A stretch of DNA of 64,000 bases from Adhaeribacter radiodurans (GCF_014075995.1 NZ_CP055153.1:1302001-1366000), one strand, 5' to 3'; shown: positions 1 to 9,916, numbered from the stretch's first letter. A program made the numbers and translations. Notes: generated from the sequence alone by a model not told the origin.

Positions 1-2964
1 ACCGTAGCGTTTGTCCCATTGGTAATCACCATTTTTATCTGTTTTTACCAGCCAGTAATCACTTCCGCCCTGACTATCTTGGGATTTATTACCGCTTTTA
101 TCTGAAAAGGAGTATCCGGCCAGCAAGTACCCGCCATCACTGGTCTGGATGCTGCCGCGGAGTTCGTCGTTTTTGCTACCCCCAAAGCGTTGGTCCCAAA
201 TTTTAGTACCGTTATTGGCTATTTTCAGAAACCAATAATCTTTACCTCCCTGGCTACCCTGACTTTTGTCGCCGTTGGCGGGAGAATTACTTTGGCCGGA
301 AAGATAAATATAGCTGTTGGTACGGCCCAAGGAATAAAGCTCATCCTGACCGCTACCGCCAAAACGCTTGTCCCATAGTTTAGTACCGTCCTTATCCACG
401 CGAACCAGCCAGAAATCAGTACCTCCCCGGCTCAACTCCGTTTTATCTCCGCTTCGGCCCGAAGCAGTTGTGCCCGCCAACAGAAAACCACCTTCCGGAG
501 TAGAAATAATGCCGTTTAGATCATCGTTTAAGTTGCCTCCGTAACGCTGGTCCCAAACCTTAGCGCCGGTACTGGATATTTTTACCAGCCAGAAATCCGT
601 ACCACCCTGACTTTCCTGAGTTTTATCGCCGCTGGCGGGTGAGTTGCTGGAGCCAGCCAGTAAATAATCACCGTTCGGAAGAAGCAGTACTTTCTTTAGT
701 TCGTCGTAGCCACTGCCGCCGTAGCGTTTATCCCATTGTTTGTTGCCTTGGGCATTTACTTTTACTACCCAATAATCCCGGTCGCCCCGGTTATCCTGGG
801 TTTTATCTCCGCTTATGCCCGAAAGAGAAGAGCCACCTAAAAGATAGCCGCCGTCCAGAGTTTGTAAAATCCGGTTCAGGTATTCATGGTCGGAGCCGCC
901 GAAACGCTTATCCCAGATTTTTTTACCTTTATCATCGGCTTTTACAATCCAATAATCATTTTTACCCCGGGCAGTTTGGGTTTTGTCGCCGCTAATTCCC
1001 GAAGGCGAGTATCCGCCGGTTAAATAGCCGCCATCGGTTGTTCGGATAAGGGTTAGAAGCCCTTCGTTACCGGAACCGCCGTAGCGCATATTCCATTGGG
1101 TAGTAGTTTCGGCTTTGGCAATGGTAATGGTATAATCTTCTGTTTCGCCGTATTCTGTATCCGCGCATGATTCCTCTTCGGTAAAGACACTATCATACTT
1201 TGTCCGGACCCGCAAACGGCGGTTACCTAAAGTACTACTAGCCGGAATAGTAATAGTTCCGGAGAAGGTGCCGTTGCCGGGTTCTGCTAAGGTATAAACC
1301 AGTTCCCCGTTATCCGAGAAATCACCGTCATTATTAAAATCAATCCAAATTCCGAAACCTTGCGGGTGGTCGGGACCAGACTGTAATTGAATAGGGTAAC
1401 TTTGGCCGGCGTGAACAGTGGTTGTCAGGTTGACAACCGGGTCGAAATTAACGTAGCCGTTTTCTTTTCCTTCGCAACCAGTAGTTCGGTTGTTTAAGGT
1501 ATGAAAAGTAAAATTAGCGATATAAAGGTCTACATCCTGGCAAGTGTAGGTAACAGTTGGCTGGCAGTAAGGTTTTTCGGGATTTTCGGTGTCTTTCATT
1601 TTTACTACCCAATAATCATAACCGCCGCGGGAAGCTTCGGTTTTATTTCCCGTTTTTCCGGATAAAGACCAACCGCCCATAATGTAACCGCCCTCTTGAG
1701 TAACTTGAATTGAATTTAAAAGATCATCTTCCTTGCCCCCCCAAGTTTTATCCCAAACTTTACTGCCATCACTCTTAATTTTTAATAACCAAAAATCTAA
1801 ATTCCCGACTCCTGCAACGGTTTTATCGCCACCTTTGCCATAAGTAGCAGACCCGCCCAGGATACAGCCGCCATCGTTTGATTGCTGAAGGGCAGCCAAG
1901 TAGTCGTCTCCTTCTCCGCCGTAGCTTTTATCCCAGATTTTAGAACCATCCGGTTTTAATTTTAACACCCAGTAATCAGAGCCGCCCCTAGATGCTTGGG
2001 TTTTATCGCCTCCTTCTCCCGAATCGGATTGGCCACCTAGTATATACCCACCATCGGTGGTTTGCTGAACAAACTGTAAATTTTCAAAATCATACCCGCC
2101 GTACGTCTTATCCCAATCAATAATACCTGCTTCATCCGTTTTAATTACCCAATAATCGGTATTACCGCGTGAAGGTTCGGATTTATTGCCTCGATTTTCG
2201 GAGTTAGAATAGCCGCCTATTACGTAGCCACCATCCTTGGTTTGTTGCAAAATGGTTAATTTATCATCGGCATTGCCCCCTATGGTTTTATCCCATTCCA
2301 GAGAGCTGTCGGCGTTTAACTTTATAATCCAATAATCATAATTGCCCCGGCTAATTTCCGATTTTTCACCATCAATGTTAGAGTTCGAGTAACCTCCCAC
2401 CATGTAACCACCATCCTGCGTTTGTATTAGATACTGGCAATAGTCGTCGCCTTTACCACCCAGCGTTTGGTCCCAGACTTTGGTTCCTTTCGCATTTAAT
2501 TTTACTATCCAGTAGTCCGCCCCACCTCTGGATTTCCCGGATTTATCGTTATTGTTTTCGGAGTAAGAAAAACCGCCCAGAATATAACCGCCGTCGCTGG
2601 TTGGCTGAAGCGAGGTTAGTAAATCATCGCCGGTGCCGCCAAAAGTTTTATCCCAAGCTTTGGATCCATCGGCCTTTAACTTTATGACCCAATAATCAAA
2701 ACCCCCGCGGGAACCATCCGATTTATCGTGGCCTTTTTCCGAATTCGACCAGCCGCCCAGAATATAGCCACCATCATTGGTTTGCCGGATATATGGCAGG
2801 TAATCATCGCCGGTGCCGCCAAAGGTTTTGTCCCACTCTTTGTCTTGTGCCAGGAGGTTAGGGATTATACCCGTGAAAGCTAATAAAAGCAGTAATGTTC
2901 TAAGCAGAATAGGATAGAACAAAGAAGAGTTATTTTGATTCCGGTAAGCAGTGGTTGCTCTCAT
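1..2964 (-). CDS. Large exported repeat protein with GEVED domain, 3' end outside window
   Basis: The reading frame is open from ATG at 2964 to the window edge (988 codons) and its stop lies outside. An N-terminal hydrophobic segment ends in NLLAQDKEWDK, which resembles a Sec signal peptide. Then come seven units with the pattern WDKTFGG..DD..L....T.DGGY.LGG.S.S...DKS...GG.DYW..KL..DG, spaced 180 bp (60 residues) apart. A different domain follows at about 1100-1610, containing WIDFNNDGDFSDNGEL and YGETEDYTITI, which I read as a GEVED domain. At least seven more repeats follow to the edge. Such repeats are common in Bacteroidota cell-surface proteins, probably forming beta-propeller blades, and these proteins often end in a type IX sorting domain. 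That end is not visible here. Substrate and role are unknown. Confidence 0.85.
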   Translation of the reverse strand, partial: MRATTAYRNQNNSSLFYPILLRTLLLLLAFTGIIPNLLAQDKEWDKTFGGTGDDYLPYIRQTNDGGYILGGWSNSEKGHDKSDGSRGGFDYWVIKLKADGSKAWDKTFGGTGDDLLTSLQPTSDGGYILGGFSYSENNNDKSGKSRGGADYWIVKLNAKGTKVWDQTLGGKGDDYCQYLIQTQDGGYMVGGYSNSNIDGEKSEISRGNYDYWIIKLNADSSLEWDKTIGGNADDKLTILQQTKDGGYVIGGYSNSENRGNKSEPSRGNTDYWVIKTDEAGIIDWDKTYGGYDFENLQFVQQTTDGGYILGGQSDSGEGGDKTQASRGGSDYWVLKLKPDGSKIWDKSYGGEGDDYLAALQQSNDGGCILGGSATYGKGGDKTVAGVGNLDFWLLKIKSDGSKVWDKTWGGKEDDLLNSIQVTQEGGYIMGGWSLSGKTGNKTEASRGGYDYWVVKMKDTENPEKPYCQPTVTYTCQDVDLYIANFTFHTLNNRTTGCEGKENGYVNFDPVVNLTTTVHAGQSYPIQLQSGPDHPQGFGIWIDFNNDGDFSDNGELVYTLAEPGNGTFSGTITIPASSTLGNRRLRVRTKYDSVFTEEESCADTEYGETEDYTITIAKAETTTQWNMRYGGSGNEGLLTLIRTTDGGYLTGGYSPSGISGDKTQTARGKNDYWIVKADDKGKKIWDKRFGGSDHEYLNRILQTLDGGYLLGGSSLSGISGDKTQDNRGDRDYWVVKVNAQGNKQWDKRYGGSGYDELKKVLLLPNGDYLLAGSSNSPASGDKTQESQGGTDFWLVKISSTGAKVWDQRYGGNLNDDLNGIISTPEGGFLLAGTTASGRSGDKTELSRGGTDFWLVRVDKDGTKLWDKRFGGSGQDELYSLGRTNSYIYLSGQSNSPANGDKSQGSQGGKDYWFLKIANNGTKIWDQRFGGSKNDELRGSIQTSDGGYLLAGYSFSDKSGNKSQDSQGGSDYWLVKTDKNGDYQWDKRYG

Positions 2965-3397
2965 AAGTTATTGACAACAAATTGAATGGCTGCTATAATA
3001 TAGCTACACAAATACTATTTTTATCGGAATTTATAAGTTATAGGTTTGCCTAAAATAGAAATATAATAAGCTTTAAAGAAAAATAAATTAGATGATGAAT
3101 TAGTAAAAAAAGGAAGATAGGTTATTTTTTTAAGATTGTAGCTGTTTTTAAAGTAGGCCCCTGCATTTGTTTTCTTCTCCTAATTTATTCAGGGAACCTC
3201 CGTGGCCCAAGTCAATTAAATTATCAATTATAAGATACTGTTATTACCTAAATCAACCTAATTTAAGTGCGCTGCACGTGTTCTCTCAGGCAGTTTAGTT
3301 AGAATCAAATAACTTGTTAAAAAGATTAGTTGCTGTTAGCAAGGAATGCCACAAGTAGAATGGTTTTTAAGATTTTCCTGGTCGGTGTAATTAATTC
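2965..3397. other. Gene-free stretch upstream of the repeat protein
   Basis: 433 bp of AT-rich DNA between two minus-strand genes. It should hold the promoter of the large repeat gene, but I find no good TTTG-N19-TAnnTTTG match and no convincing terminator or ORF. Confidence 0.5.
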
Positions 3398-3886
3398 TTA
3401 TTCATCTTCATCCGACGGAAATTCTAAAGTTTCTAAAGCCCGTAAGGTTTCTTTTACAATCTGGCCCATTTCCCGGCGGGAGTCGGCTTCCAGGGCACGG
3501 GCAAATAAATCCAGAATTAATTCACCTTCGGTGTTGGTGTATAAATTCTGGAAAAGCTTATCGAAAACTTTATTTTCTTTTTGAATAATACTATCAATTT
3601 GACCAATGCTGGTAGCTTTGGCGGCTTTTTTTAAGACAGATAAAACATTCGCGCTTACTTCCTCGCCGCCCAGGTCGGTAAATATTTGCATTAATGCAAT
3701 TGCTACGCCCAACCGAATTTTCTCAAAACTAAAGTGTAATTCAGTGTTTGCCGGCCCGCCTTGGCGAGAGCGGCTTTCAACCCGGTCAAAACTTTGAAAT
3801 ACCGTTGCTACGGGTTGATCAAACAAATTAGGTTGTGCTGTATGTAGCGCACGTTGTAGTAATAATTCAAATTCAGAACCCGACAT
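3398..3886 (-). CDS. Hypothetical protein, 162 aa
   Basis: I do not recognise the family. The 162-residue product is soluble and looks largely helical. It has no signal peptide or membrane segment and ends in an acidic tail (LEFPSDEDE). It starts at ATG 3886 (MSGSEFELLL) with no clear Shine-Dalgarno sequence, as is usual in Bacteroidota. The centre (about residues 50-130) has regularly spaced hydrophobic positions, as in a helical bundle. The overlapping plus-strand frame at 3330-3584 is less protein-like, so the minus strand was chosen. It stands alone between the large repeat gene and a repeat-rich intergenic region. Confidence 0.6.
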   Translation of the reverse strand: MSGSEFELLLQRALHTAQPNLFDQPVATVFQSFDRVESRSRQGGPANTELHFSFEKIRLGVAIALMQIFTDLGGEEVSANVLSVLKKAAKATSIGQIDSIIQKENKVFDKLFQNLYTNTEGELILDLFARALEADSRREMGQIVKETLRALETLEFPSDEDE

Positions 3887-4027
3887 AGTAAAGTAAAAAA
3901 TGTAAAAGGAAACAAAAATAGTAAATAAGAGGCAAATACGAATATTTTGGAAATAATACCCGATTGTTTAAACATTATTCCATAGAGAGCTAAGGTAAAG
4001 TATAGGCTTAAACTCTTTGAAATACCT

Positions 4028-4250
4028 AGTAGCGTTTACTTTTTTCTTTGGAGCCTGTTCCAGTCTCCAGAATCAGGTGCTGATGCGATTCAACGGCCTA
4101 AGTTTGCCTCATGGCCGGCGGGCTTCGTTTGGCTATGGAGCACTCGCTATCCTTCCTTTCCTTGACTCCGTCAGCGGAATACTGCTGCGCAGTACCGGAA
4201 GCTTAGCAGGTGCTCCATAGCTAAACTGGTGTCATTACGTGGTAGCTAAA
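4028..4250 (+). repeat. Structured interspersed repeat, copy A (plus orientation)
   Basis: Outer flank: TTTGGAGCCTGTTCCAGTCT at about 4047-4066. Conserved block: GCCTCATGGCCGGCGGGC at about 4106-4123. Inner flank: CTAAACTGGTGTC followed by TAGCTA. Between block and inner flank is an imperfect palindrome: GGCTATGGAGCAC at 4131-4143 pairs with GTGCTCCATAGC at 4210-4221, and a small inner palindrome (TACTGCTGCGCAGTA) lies near 4180-4194. It is paired with copy B in inverted orientation. The ORF lying across it is not credible as a gene. Confidence 0.85.
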
Positions 4251-4350
4251 GCCATTCTTGTTTTACTGGCTTTTTCTATTTACTATGTAGTGATTACTAA
4301 TTTTCTACAGTTGATGACTTAGATTAAGTTACAATTTTTTACCACCTCTG

Positions 4351-4371
4351 CCCCTCCTAAAATAGGAGGGG
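4351..4371. repeat. Short G/C-rich hairpin repeat (second family), copy 1
   Basis: CCCCTCCT at 4351-4358 and AGGAGGGG at 4364-4371 form an 8-bp perfect stem with an AAAAT loop. It lies in the spacer between structured repeat copies A and B. Related sequences occur at 23981-24002, 24498-24517 and 49684-49724. Confidence 0.7.
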
Positions 4372-4428
4372 AGCTTGCAATATTTTTAAAATAACTAAAG
4401 GAGTTAATAAGTAGTAGCAATATCCGGC

Positions 4429-4640
4429 GCTACACGCAAGAAATACCAGTTTGGCTGTTGAGGGCCTTTTAGCGTTCCGGTGCTGCGCAGCAGCATGGCG
4501 CAGTGCAACGAGCCAAGGTTCGCTAAACTGCCCGAAAGAGCCAAACGAGGCCCGCCGGCCATGAGGCAAACTCAGCCGGTTAAAACAAGATGGAACAGGA
4601 AAATGGAGACTTGAAAAGGCTCCACGGAAAAACCTTTTAT
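4429..4640 (-). repeat. Structured interspersed repeat, copy B (minus orientation)
   Basis: Reverse-complement orientation relative to copy A. The inner flank CCAGTTTGGCTG is at 4446-4457, the block GCCCGCCGGCCATGAGGC at 4550-4567, and the outer flank runs to GGCTCCACGGAAA near 4618-4630. The interior differs from copy A: TTGAGGGCCTTTTAGCGTTC on one side and CCAAGGTTCGCTAAACTGCC on the other, closely matching copies D and G. Confidence 0.85.
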
Positions 4641-5234
4641 TCAAATTTTATGGTATAGGGTTTATACTATAGTGGTATAAGTTACCTGCTTTCACTTAAG
4701 CTGAATTGCCTTGAATAAGATTTAAACACTTGAATTTATTAAATTGATTAATTAAAAGCGCATTTCTCCGAATGTCAAAAATTAGGATAGCTTTTCTGTT
4801 ACGGACGAGAAGCTGTAATTTAAAATGTGTGCATTGGAAATAGTTTACAATTACTTTTTAGGGCCATATAGGGCCACATAATCTAAGAGTACTTATCTAA
4901 ACAATTAAAATTCAGGATACCTCCCTTCAACTGTAAGAACAGCTTCTCCAGCTAATCTTATTACCTGTTTTAAAACTTATAAAAAAATTAAGCCCTTTCT
5001 TAAAATCATTATCCACGATCTTACCATAATAGACTAGTAAATAGTAGTGGCAGTGGCATTTTGTTGAAATTTTTAAATTTCAGACAAGTAGGTACCGGAC
5101 ACAACAGGATAGTGCGAGCTAACAATGCCTGTAATTTCAAGATTATTAACCTGCTCTAACAGAGAGTAAAGGATCCTTCTAATCGCTAATATTAAGGCTA
5201 TGGCTATCTGAATATAAATAGTAAAAAATTCCAC
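4641..5234. other. Upstream region of susC
   Basis: About 590 bp of AT-rich DNA without a credible gene. The only feature I can support is the 13-bp motif at 5103-5115 listed separately. No clear -7/-33 promoter was found by eye. Confidence 0.5.
5103..5115 (+). promoter_or_regulatory. Shared motif AACAGGATAGTGC upstream of susC
   Basis: AACAGGATAGTGC lies about 120 bp before the susC ATG. The identical 13-mer occurs at 10028-10040, about 95 bp before the dehydrogenase-cytochrome fusion. Similar placement before two genes of one locus suggests a regulator site or a conserved leader element. No regulator gene is present in the window. Confidence 0.45.
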
Positions 5235-8200
5235 ATGTTCCACCTAAAAACACTTACGTCTATGCAGTACCTAATACTTAGAAAGTTGAAACTTATTTTT
5301 ATTCTTCCCCTCTTTTTCTTCTCCATTACCAACCTTCTGGCCCAAACTGCTACTGTTACCGGAAAAGTTGCCGATGAAAAAGGAGAAGCTTTACCAGGAG
5401 TTACAATCCTGGTGAAAGGTACTACCAATGGTACCACTACCGATGCTGGTGGTAGTTTTTCTTTAAACGTGCCCAATGGGAATGGTACACTTAGTGCTTC
5501 TTTTGTGGGTTATTTAACGCAGGAGATTCCTATTAATAATAGAACTACCATTAACATAACCTTAGCGGCCGATACCAAAGCATTAGAAGAAGTAGTAGTA
5601 ATAGGCTATGGAACTCAAAAAAAATCGGACGTAACGGGTGCCGTTGCCTCGGTGAAAGCGGAAGCGCTGGAAGAACGACCTTCGGCTAATCTTACCCAGG
5701 CTTTAGCTGGTAGAGTGCCCGGAGCTAATGTGTCAATAAACTCCGGCCGGCCCGGTGGAGCCGCCAATATCCGGATCCGGGGAAATACTTCGGTGAGTGT
5801 TACCAATAACCCACTTTATGTGGTAGATGGCGTTATTCTGAACGTTACTAATTTAGGCAATGGTACGTCACCGATTGATTACATGAACCCCAACGATATT
5901 GCTTCTATTGAAGTATTAAAAGATGCTTCGGCTACGGCTATTTATGGAGCCCGGGGTGCTAACGGCGTTATTCTGGTAACCACTAAGCGGGGTAGCAAAG
6001 ACGGCGGACGGGTAAATTACGACACCTATTTCAGCGTAGGTACCCTTACCCGTAAGCTTGATTTATTAAATTCAGAAGAATTTTTACATGTAGAAGACGT
6101 AGCCTACCAGAACGCCGAAAAATATGACCCCGAAGGTTGGGCGGCCGGCAAATACGTTGACCCTAAAACGAAACGAACTAATCCTTTGCTGTTTGATGCC
6201 AATGGCCGGCCCTTGTACGATACCGATTGGCAAAAAGAAGCCTCTCAAAAAGCTACTACCCAAAACCATCAGTTATCATTTACCGGTGGCACCGATAAAT
6301 CCAGCTTTGGCGCTTACCTGGGCTACCGCAACGAAGATGGCGTAATGCGCGATTCGTGGCTGAAGCGTTATTCTGGCCGTTTTGTTTTCGATAGTCAGAT
6401 TAAAGATTGGTTAAAAGTAGGCGGCTCGTTGGGTTATAACGATCAGCAGGAAAAGCAACTGGATTTGCAAGGCGAAGGTGGTATCACTTTCATGCGTCAG
6501 GTTCTGGAAGCCCTTCCTATTATTCCAATCAAATATCCGAATGGAACCTGGGCCGGCAATGCCGATTATCCGGGTATGGAAGGGGGCGACAATCCTTTAC
6601 AAGTTGGAGCAGAACGGAGATATATTCTTAAAACCCAAAACACCTTAGGTAACTTATACACCAATATCCAAATAACCAAAGACTTGGAGCTAAGAACGGT
6701 ACTGGGAACCAATATAATCAACCAGGGCATTAATTACTACGGCGGCCGGGAACTGAACTATATTTCCCAAGACCAAGGCGGCGTGGCGTACGTACAAAAC
6801 CAGCGGCATAATTCGTGGCAGTTCGAAAATTATCTAACTTACAATAAAAAAATATCTACTAACCATTCCATTACTGGCTTATTAGGTTTGTCGTGGCAGC
6901 ACGTAGATGTGTTTACCGCCCGGGCACAGTCGCAGAATTTTCAGGATGATTATTTTGGGTATAATAACTTAGGAGCCGGCGCAACCGCCGTGGCACCTAC
7001 TTCCGGTACTACTGCGTATGGCCTTAATTCTTATTTCGGACGGGTAAATTACAGCTTAAAAGATAAGTATTTAGTAACGCTTACCGGTCGGGCCGATGGG
7101 TCTTCTAAATTTGGTTCAGAAAACCGGTATGCCTTTTTCCCTTCAGCTGCTTTAGCCTGGCGCGTATCGGAAGAAAACTTCCTGAAAGGCACGCCCGCTA
7201 TATCGGATTTAAAATTACGTACCAGCTACGGGGTAACGGGTAACTCCGAAATTAACGCTTACCAGGCCGAAGCCGGAATGGGCAACTACGAGGTTATTTT
7301 TAATGGTACCCGTACTATTGGGGTAGGCGTAAGCCGCTTAGCCAATCCAAATTTACAATGGGAAAAAACGTATCAGGTAGATGCCGGTTTGGAGTTAGGT
7401 TTGTTTAGCAACCGGATTGCGCTGGAAGTGGATGTGTACCGCAAGAAAACCACCAATATGCTGTTAAGCGCTCCTGTACCTTCAAGCAGCGGCTATACCA
7501 CCGTTACCCGCAATGTGGGCAGCATGGAGAACAGAGGAATTGAATTCGGGCTGAATACGGTAAATATTTCTACTGGTAGTTTTACCTGGAACACTAACTT
7601 TAATATTTCTATCAACAAAAATAAAGTATTGGCTCTAACTGGCGGCGATGATATTTTTTCCGGCCGCGGCATTATCCGGGAAGGTGAACCGGTAGGTTCG
7701 TTCTTTGGCTACGTACGTCAGGGAACCTGGAGCACCGCCGAAGCCGACCAGGCTGCCAAATATTTACGCTTACCCGGCGACGTAAAATACCAGGATGTAA
7801 ACAACGACGGACAAATTAACGACCGGGACCGGGTGATTATTGGTAAAGGTATTCCAGATGGCTTTGGTGCTTTAATCAACACCTTTAAGTATAAAAACTT
7901 TGATTTAACGCTCGATTTACAGTTTATGTACGGCAATGATGTTTCTCTGGCCAGCCAACACTCCTCCGAAGACCGCCAGGGTATTGCCAACAGTTTTGCC
8001 ACCGTATTAAACGCCTGGACCCCCGAAAACCAAAACACCGACATTGCGCAATGGCGCCCCATTCCAGCCGGTTACGATACCTTTGATGATAGCCACCGGG
8101 TACAAGATGCTGATTTTATCCGGGGCAGAAATTTACTATTTGGGTATAATTTTAACGCAGGGGTAACCGAAAAACTGCGCATCAGCCGGTTGCGGGTGTA

Positions 8201-8351
8201 TGCCTCGCTGCAGAATTTCTTCCTGATTACCAAGTACGAAGGATATGATCCGGAAGTAGCTACCTCGGGTGGTACCTTCGATCAGGGTTTGGCCTTATAT
8301 GATTATCCAAAACCTCGCGTGTTTATGGTTGGTCTTAATCTTGGTTTTTAA
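5235..8351 (+). CDS. SusC/RagA-family TonB-linked outer membrane transporter
   Basis: The protein has 1038 residues, within the usual SusC range. A signal peptide ends near NLLAQTATVTGK (about residue 36). A carboxypeptidase-regulatory-like domain follows (about 38-115, GEALPGVTILVKGTTNGT). Next come the TonB-box region with EEVVVIGYGTQKKSDVTGAV, a plug domain (about 125-235, including IRIRGNTSV and the conserved DASATAIYGARGANGVI), and a 22-strand-type barrel to the C-terminal aromatic residue (VGLNLGF). The family imports glycans or oligosaccharides with a SusD lipoprotein; that gene follows 24 bp downstream. ATG 5235 is used, but ATG 5262 (MQYLILRKLKL) gives a more typical signal peptide. 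The substrate cannot be read from sequence. Confidence 0.95.
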   Translation: MFHLKTLTSMQYLILRKLKLIFILPLFFFSITNLLAQTATVTGKVADEKGEALPGVTILVKGTTNGTTTDAGGSFSLNVPNGNGTLSASFVGYLTQEIPINNRTTINITLAADTKALEEVVVIGYGTQKKSDVTGAVASVKAEALEERPSANLTQALAGRVPGANVSINSGRPGGAANIRIRGNTSVSVTNNPLYVVDGVILNVTNLGNGTSPIDYMNPNDIASIEVLKDASATAIYGARGANGVILVTTKRGSKDGGRVNYDTYFSVGTLTRKLDLLNSEEFLHVEDVAYQNAEKYDPEGWAAGKYVDPKTKRTNPLLFDANGRPLYDTDWQKEASQKATTQNHQLSFTGGTDKSSFGAYLGYRNEDGVMRDSWLKRYSGRFVFDSQIKDWLKVGGSLGYNDQQEKQLDLQGEGGITFMRQVLEALPIIPIKYPNGTWAGNADYPGMEGGDNPLQVGAERRYILKTQNTLGNLYTNIQITKDLELRTVLGTNIINQGINYYGGRELNYISQDQGGVAYVQNQRHNSWQFENYLTYNKKISTNHSITGLLGLSWQHVDVFTARAQSQNFQDDYFGYNNLGAGATAVAPTSGTTAYGLNSYFGRVNYSLKDKYLVTLTGRADGSSKFGSENRYAFFPSAALAWRVSEENFLKGTPAISDLKLRTSYGVTGNSEINAYQAEAGMGNYEVIFNGTRTIGVGVSRLANPNLQWEKTYQVDAGLELGLFSNRIALEVDVYRKKTTNMLLSAPVPSSSGYTTVTRNVGSMENRGIEFGLNTVNISTGSFTWNTNFNISINKNKVLALTGGDDIFSGRGIIREGEPVGSFFGYVRQGTWSTAEADQAAKYLRLPGDVKYQDVNNDGQINDRDRVIIGKGIPDGFGALINTFKYKNFDLTLDLQFMYGNDVSLASQHSSEDRQGIANSFATVLNAWTPENQNTDIAQWRPIPAGYDTFDDSHRVQDADFIRGRNLLFGYNFNAGVTEKLRISRLRVYASLQNFFLITKYEGYDPEVATSGGTFDQGLALYDYPKPRVFMVGLNLGF

Positions 8352-8375
8352 TTTAATCCGTTTAAAACATCTGTT

Positions 8376-9887
8376 ATGAATAGCATCGTTAAAAAATATA
8401 TCAGTCATTCAGTTCTAGGCATTTCCTTACTACTTTTTAGTACCAGTTGTGATGATTTTCTGGAAGAAACCGACCAGTCTAATTTTACTCAGAATACTTA
8501 TTTTACTAAACCAAAACATGCCGAAAGTATCGTAAACGCTATATACGCCGATTTAAGGTCCACTACCGGTGGTGGTTTTAATGGCGCTCCCTGGATGATG
8601 CTGGAATTTGCTACCGGACTTGCCAACACCGATTTAGGGCAAGCCCAAAACAGTATTAACGTTCGTAACCTGGCTAACAATTCGGATAATTCGTACGGCG
8701 GAACTTACTGGACCAGCAGCTTCAGGGGTATTGCTAATGCCAACCTGGCAATTAAAAATATTCCCAACATAACCATGGACGAAGCCCAAAAAGCCAAGTT
8801 ACTTGGCGAAGCCAGGTTCTTACGGGCGTATTATTATTTTAACCTGGTACGGATATTTGGGGCAATTCCTTTAATTACCGAGCCGATTGATTTAAATTCA
8901 GAAGCATTATACCCGCCTAAAGCTACCGAAGAAGAAACCTATAAATTAATTGTAGATGATCTGGTTGCGGCCGAAGCGGCTGGTTTGCCCATTACCGATA
9001 AAACTGGAAAAGTAACTACCGGAGCCATTAAATCATTACTATCCAGCGTGTACCTGACTATGGCCGGGTATCCTTTACAGAAAGGGGCAGAATATTATAA
9101 AAAAGCAGCCGACAAAGCCCAGGAGGTTATCACCTCTAATGCCTACAGCCTGTTTACTTCTTATAACGACTTGCACAACGAAGCTACCGAAAATACCGGC
9201 GAACACATTTTTATGGTGCAATTTGCTCCCTTTATTATGGCTTCGGGCTGGCAAACCTCTATTATTCCGTACAACAAAGGTATTTCTGCCTACTCCGACG
9301 AAACCGGGGCTATCTATGCCAATACCGATTTTATTCAGACGTATGAACCCGGCGACAAACGTACCAGGGAAAAAGAATTTTACTTTAACGAATACAGCCT
9401 GAGCAGCGACCGGAATTCGAACATCAATTTAGGTGGTTACTTTATTTATAAGTTCTTCGATCCCAAAGCCCAATTGGAAACTACCAGCAGCGGCTTAAAC
9501 TGGATGTTAATGCGTTATGCCGAGGTTTTATTAATCTATGCCGAAGCAGCCAATGAAGCATCGGGCGGACCCACTGCAGAAGCCTACGAAGCTATTAACC
9601 AAATAAGAAGAAGAGCCGAGTTGCCGGAATTACAAGGCTTAAACCAGCAAGCGTTCCGGGAAGCTACCTGGCGCGAAAAATGGCATGAGCTGAGCTACGA
9701 GAATAAAACCTGGTTTGATATGGTACGTCTGCGCAAAGCCTTTAATGTAAAAACCGGGAATTTTGACGACTACGTAGGCCACCAGTTCTCGTACGGCCCG
9801 GTATTAAAAGATCGGGAACTTTTATTCCCGATTCCAACCGCCGAAATCCGGAACAATAAAAATCTAGTTCAGAACACAGGTTATTAA
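8376..9887 (+). CDS. SusD/RagB-family nutrient-binding outer membrane lipoprotein
   Basis: The 503-residue product begins with a lipoprotein signal ending LLFSTSC, with Cys at about residue 25 followed by DDFLEETDQS, a typical SusD start. The N-terminal half holds TPR-like helices (GEARFLRAYYYFNLVRIFGAIPL is the family hallmark). The C-terminal half has NQIRRRAELPEL, WREKWHELSYENKTWFDMVRL and LLFPIPTAEIRNNKNLVQNTGY, all classic SusD_RagB motifs. It caps the SusC barrel and binds glycan at the cell surface. It lies 24 bp after susC and is surely cotranscribed with it; a hairpin follows at 9917-9957. Confidence 0.95.
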   Translation: MNSIVKKYISHSVLGISLLLFSTSCDDFLEETDQSNFTQNTYFTKPKHAESIVNAIYADLRSTTGGGFNGAPWMMLEFATGLANTDLGQAQNSINVRNLANNSDNSYGGTYWTSSFRGIANANLAIKNIPNITMDEAQKAKLLGEARFLRAYYYFNLVRIFGAIPLITEPIDLNSEALYPPKATEEETYKLIVDDLVAAEAAGLPITDKTGKVTTGAIKSLLSSVYLTMAGYPLQKGAEYYKKAADKAQEVITSNAYSLFTSYNDLHNEATENTGEHIFMVQFAPFIMASGWQTSIIPYNKGISAYSDETGAIYANTDFIQTYEPGDKRTREKEFYFNEYSLSSDRNSNINLGGYFIYKFFDPKAQLETTSSGLNWMLMRYAEVLLIYAEAANEASGGPTAEAYEAINQIRRRAELPELQGLNQQAFREATWREKWHELSYENKTWFDMVRLRKAFNVKTGNFDDYVGHQFSYGPVLKDRELLFPIPTAEIRNNKNLVQNTGY

Positions 9888-9916
9888 AAAAGTAAATCAG
9901 AATTAGTTTTCAAGTC

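Noticed and set aside
639-995. Plus-strand ORF of 118 codons
   Set aside because: It is antisense to the 60-residue repeats of the large minus-strand gene, whose frame is clearly protein-like.
1-2964. 180-bp periodic array considered as non-coding satellite DNA
   Set aside because: It is a continuous minus-strand reading frame with conserved WDK..GG and DYW motifs and a signal peptide.
3330-3584. Plus-strand ORF of 84 codons
   Set aside because: It overlaps the 162-aa minus-strand gene and has low-complexity, basic Ser-rich sequence typical of an antisense frame.
4017-4220. ORF within repeat copy A, and similar ORFs at 4357-4644, 14735-14920 and 24712-24934
   Set aside because: They lie wholly or mostly within structured repeat copies. 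Reading frames differ between copies and the sequences are not protein-like.
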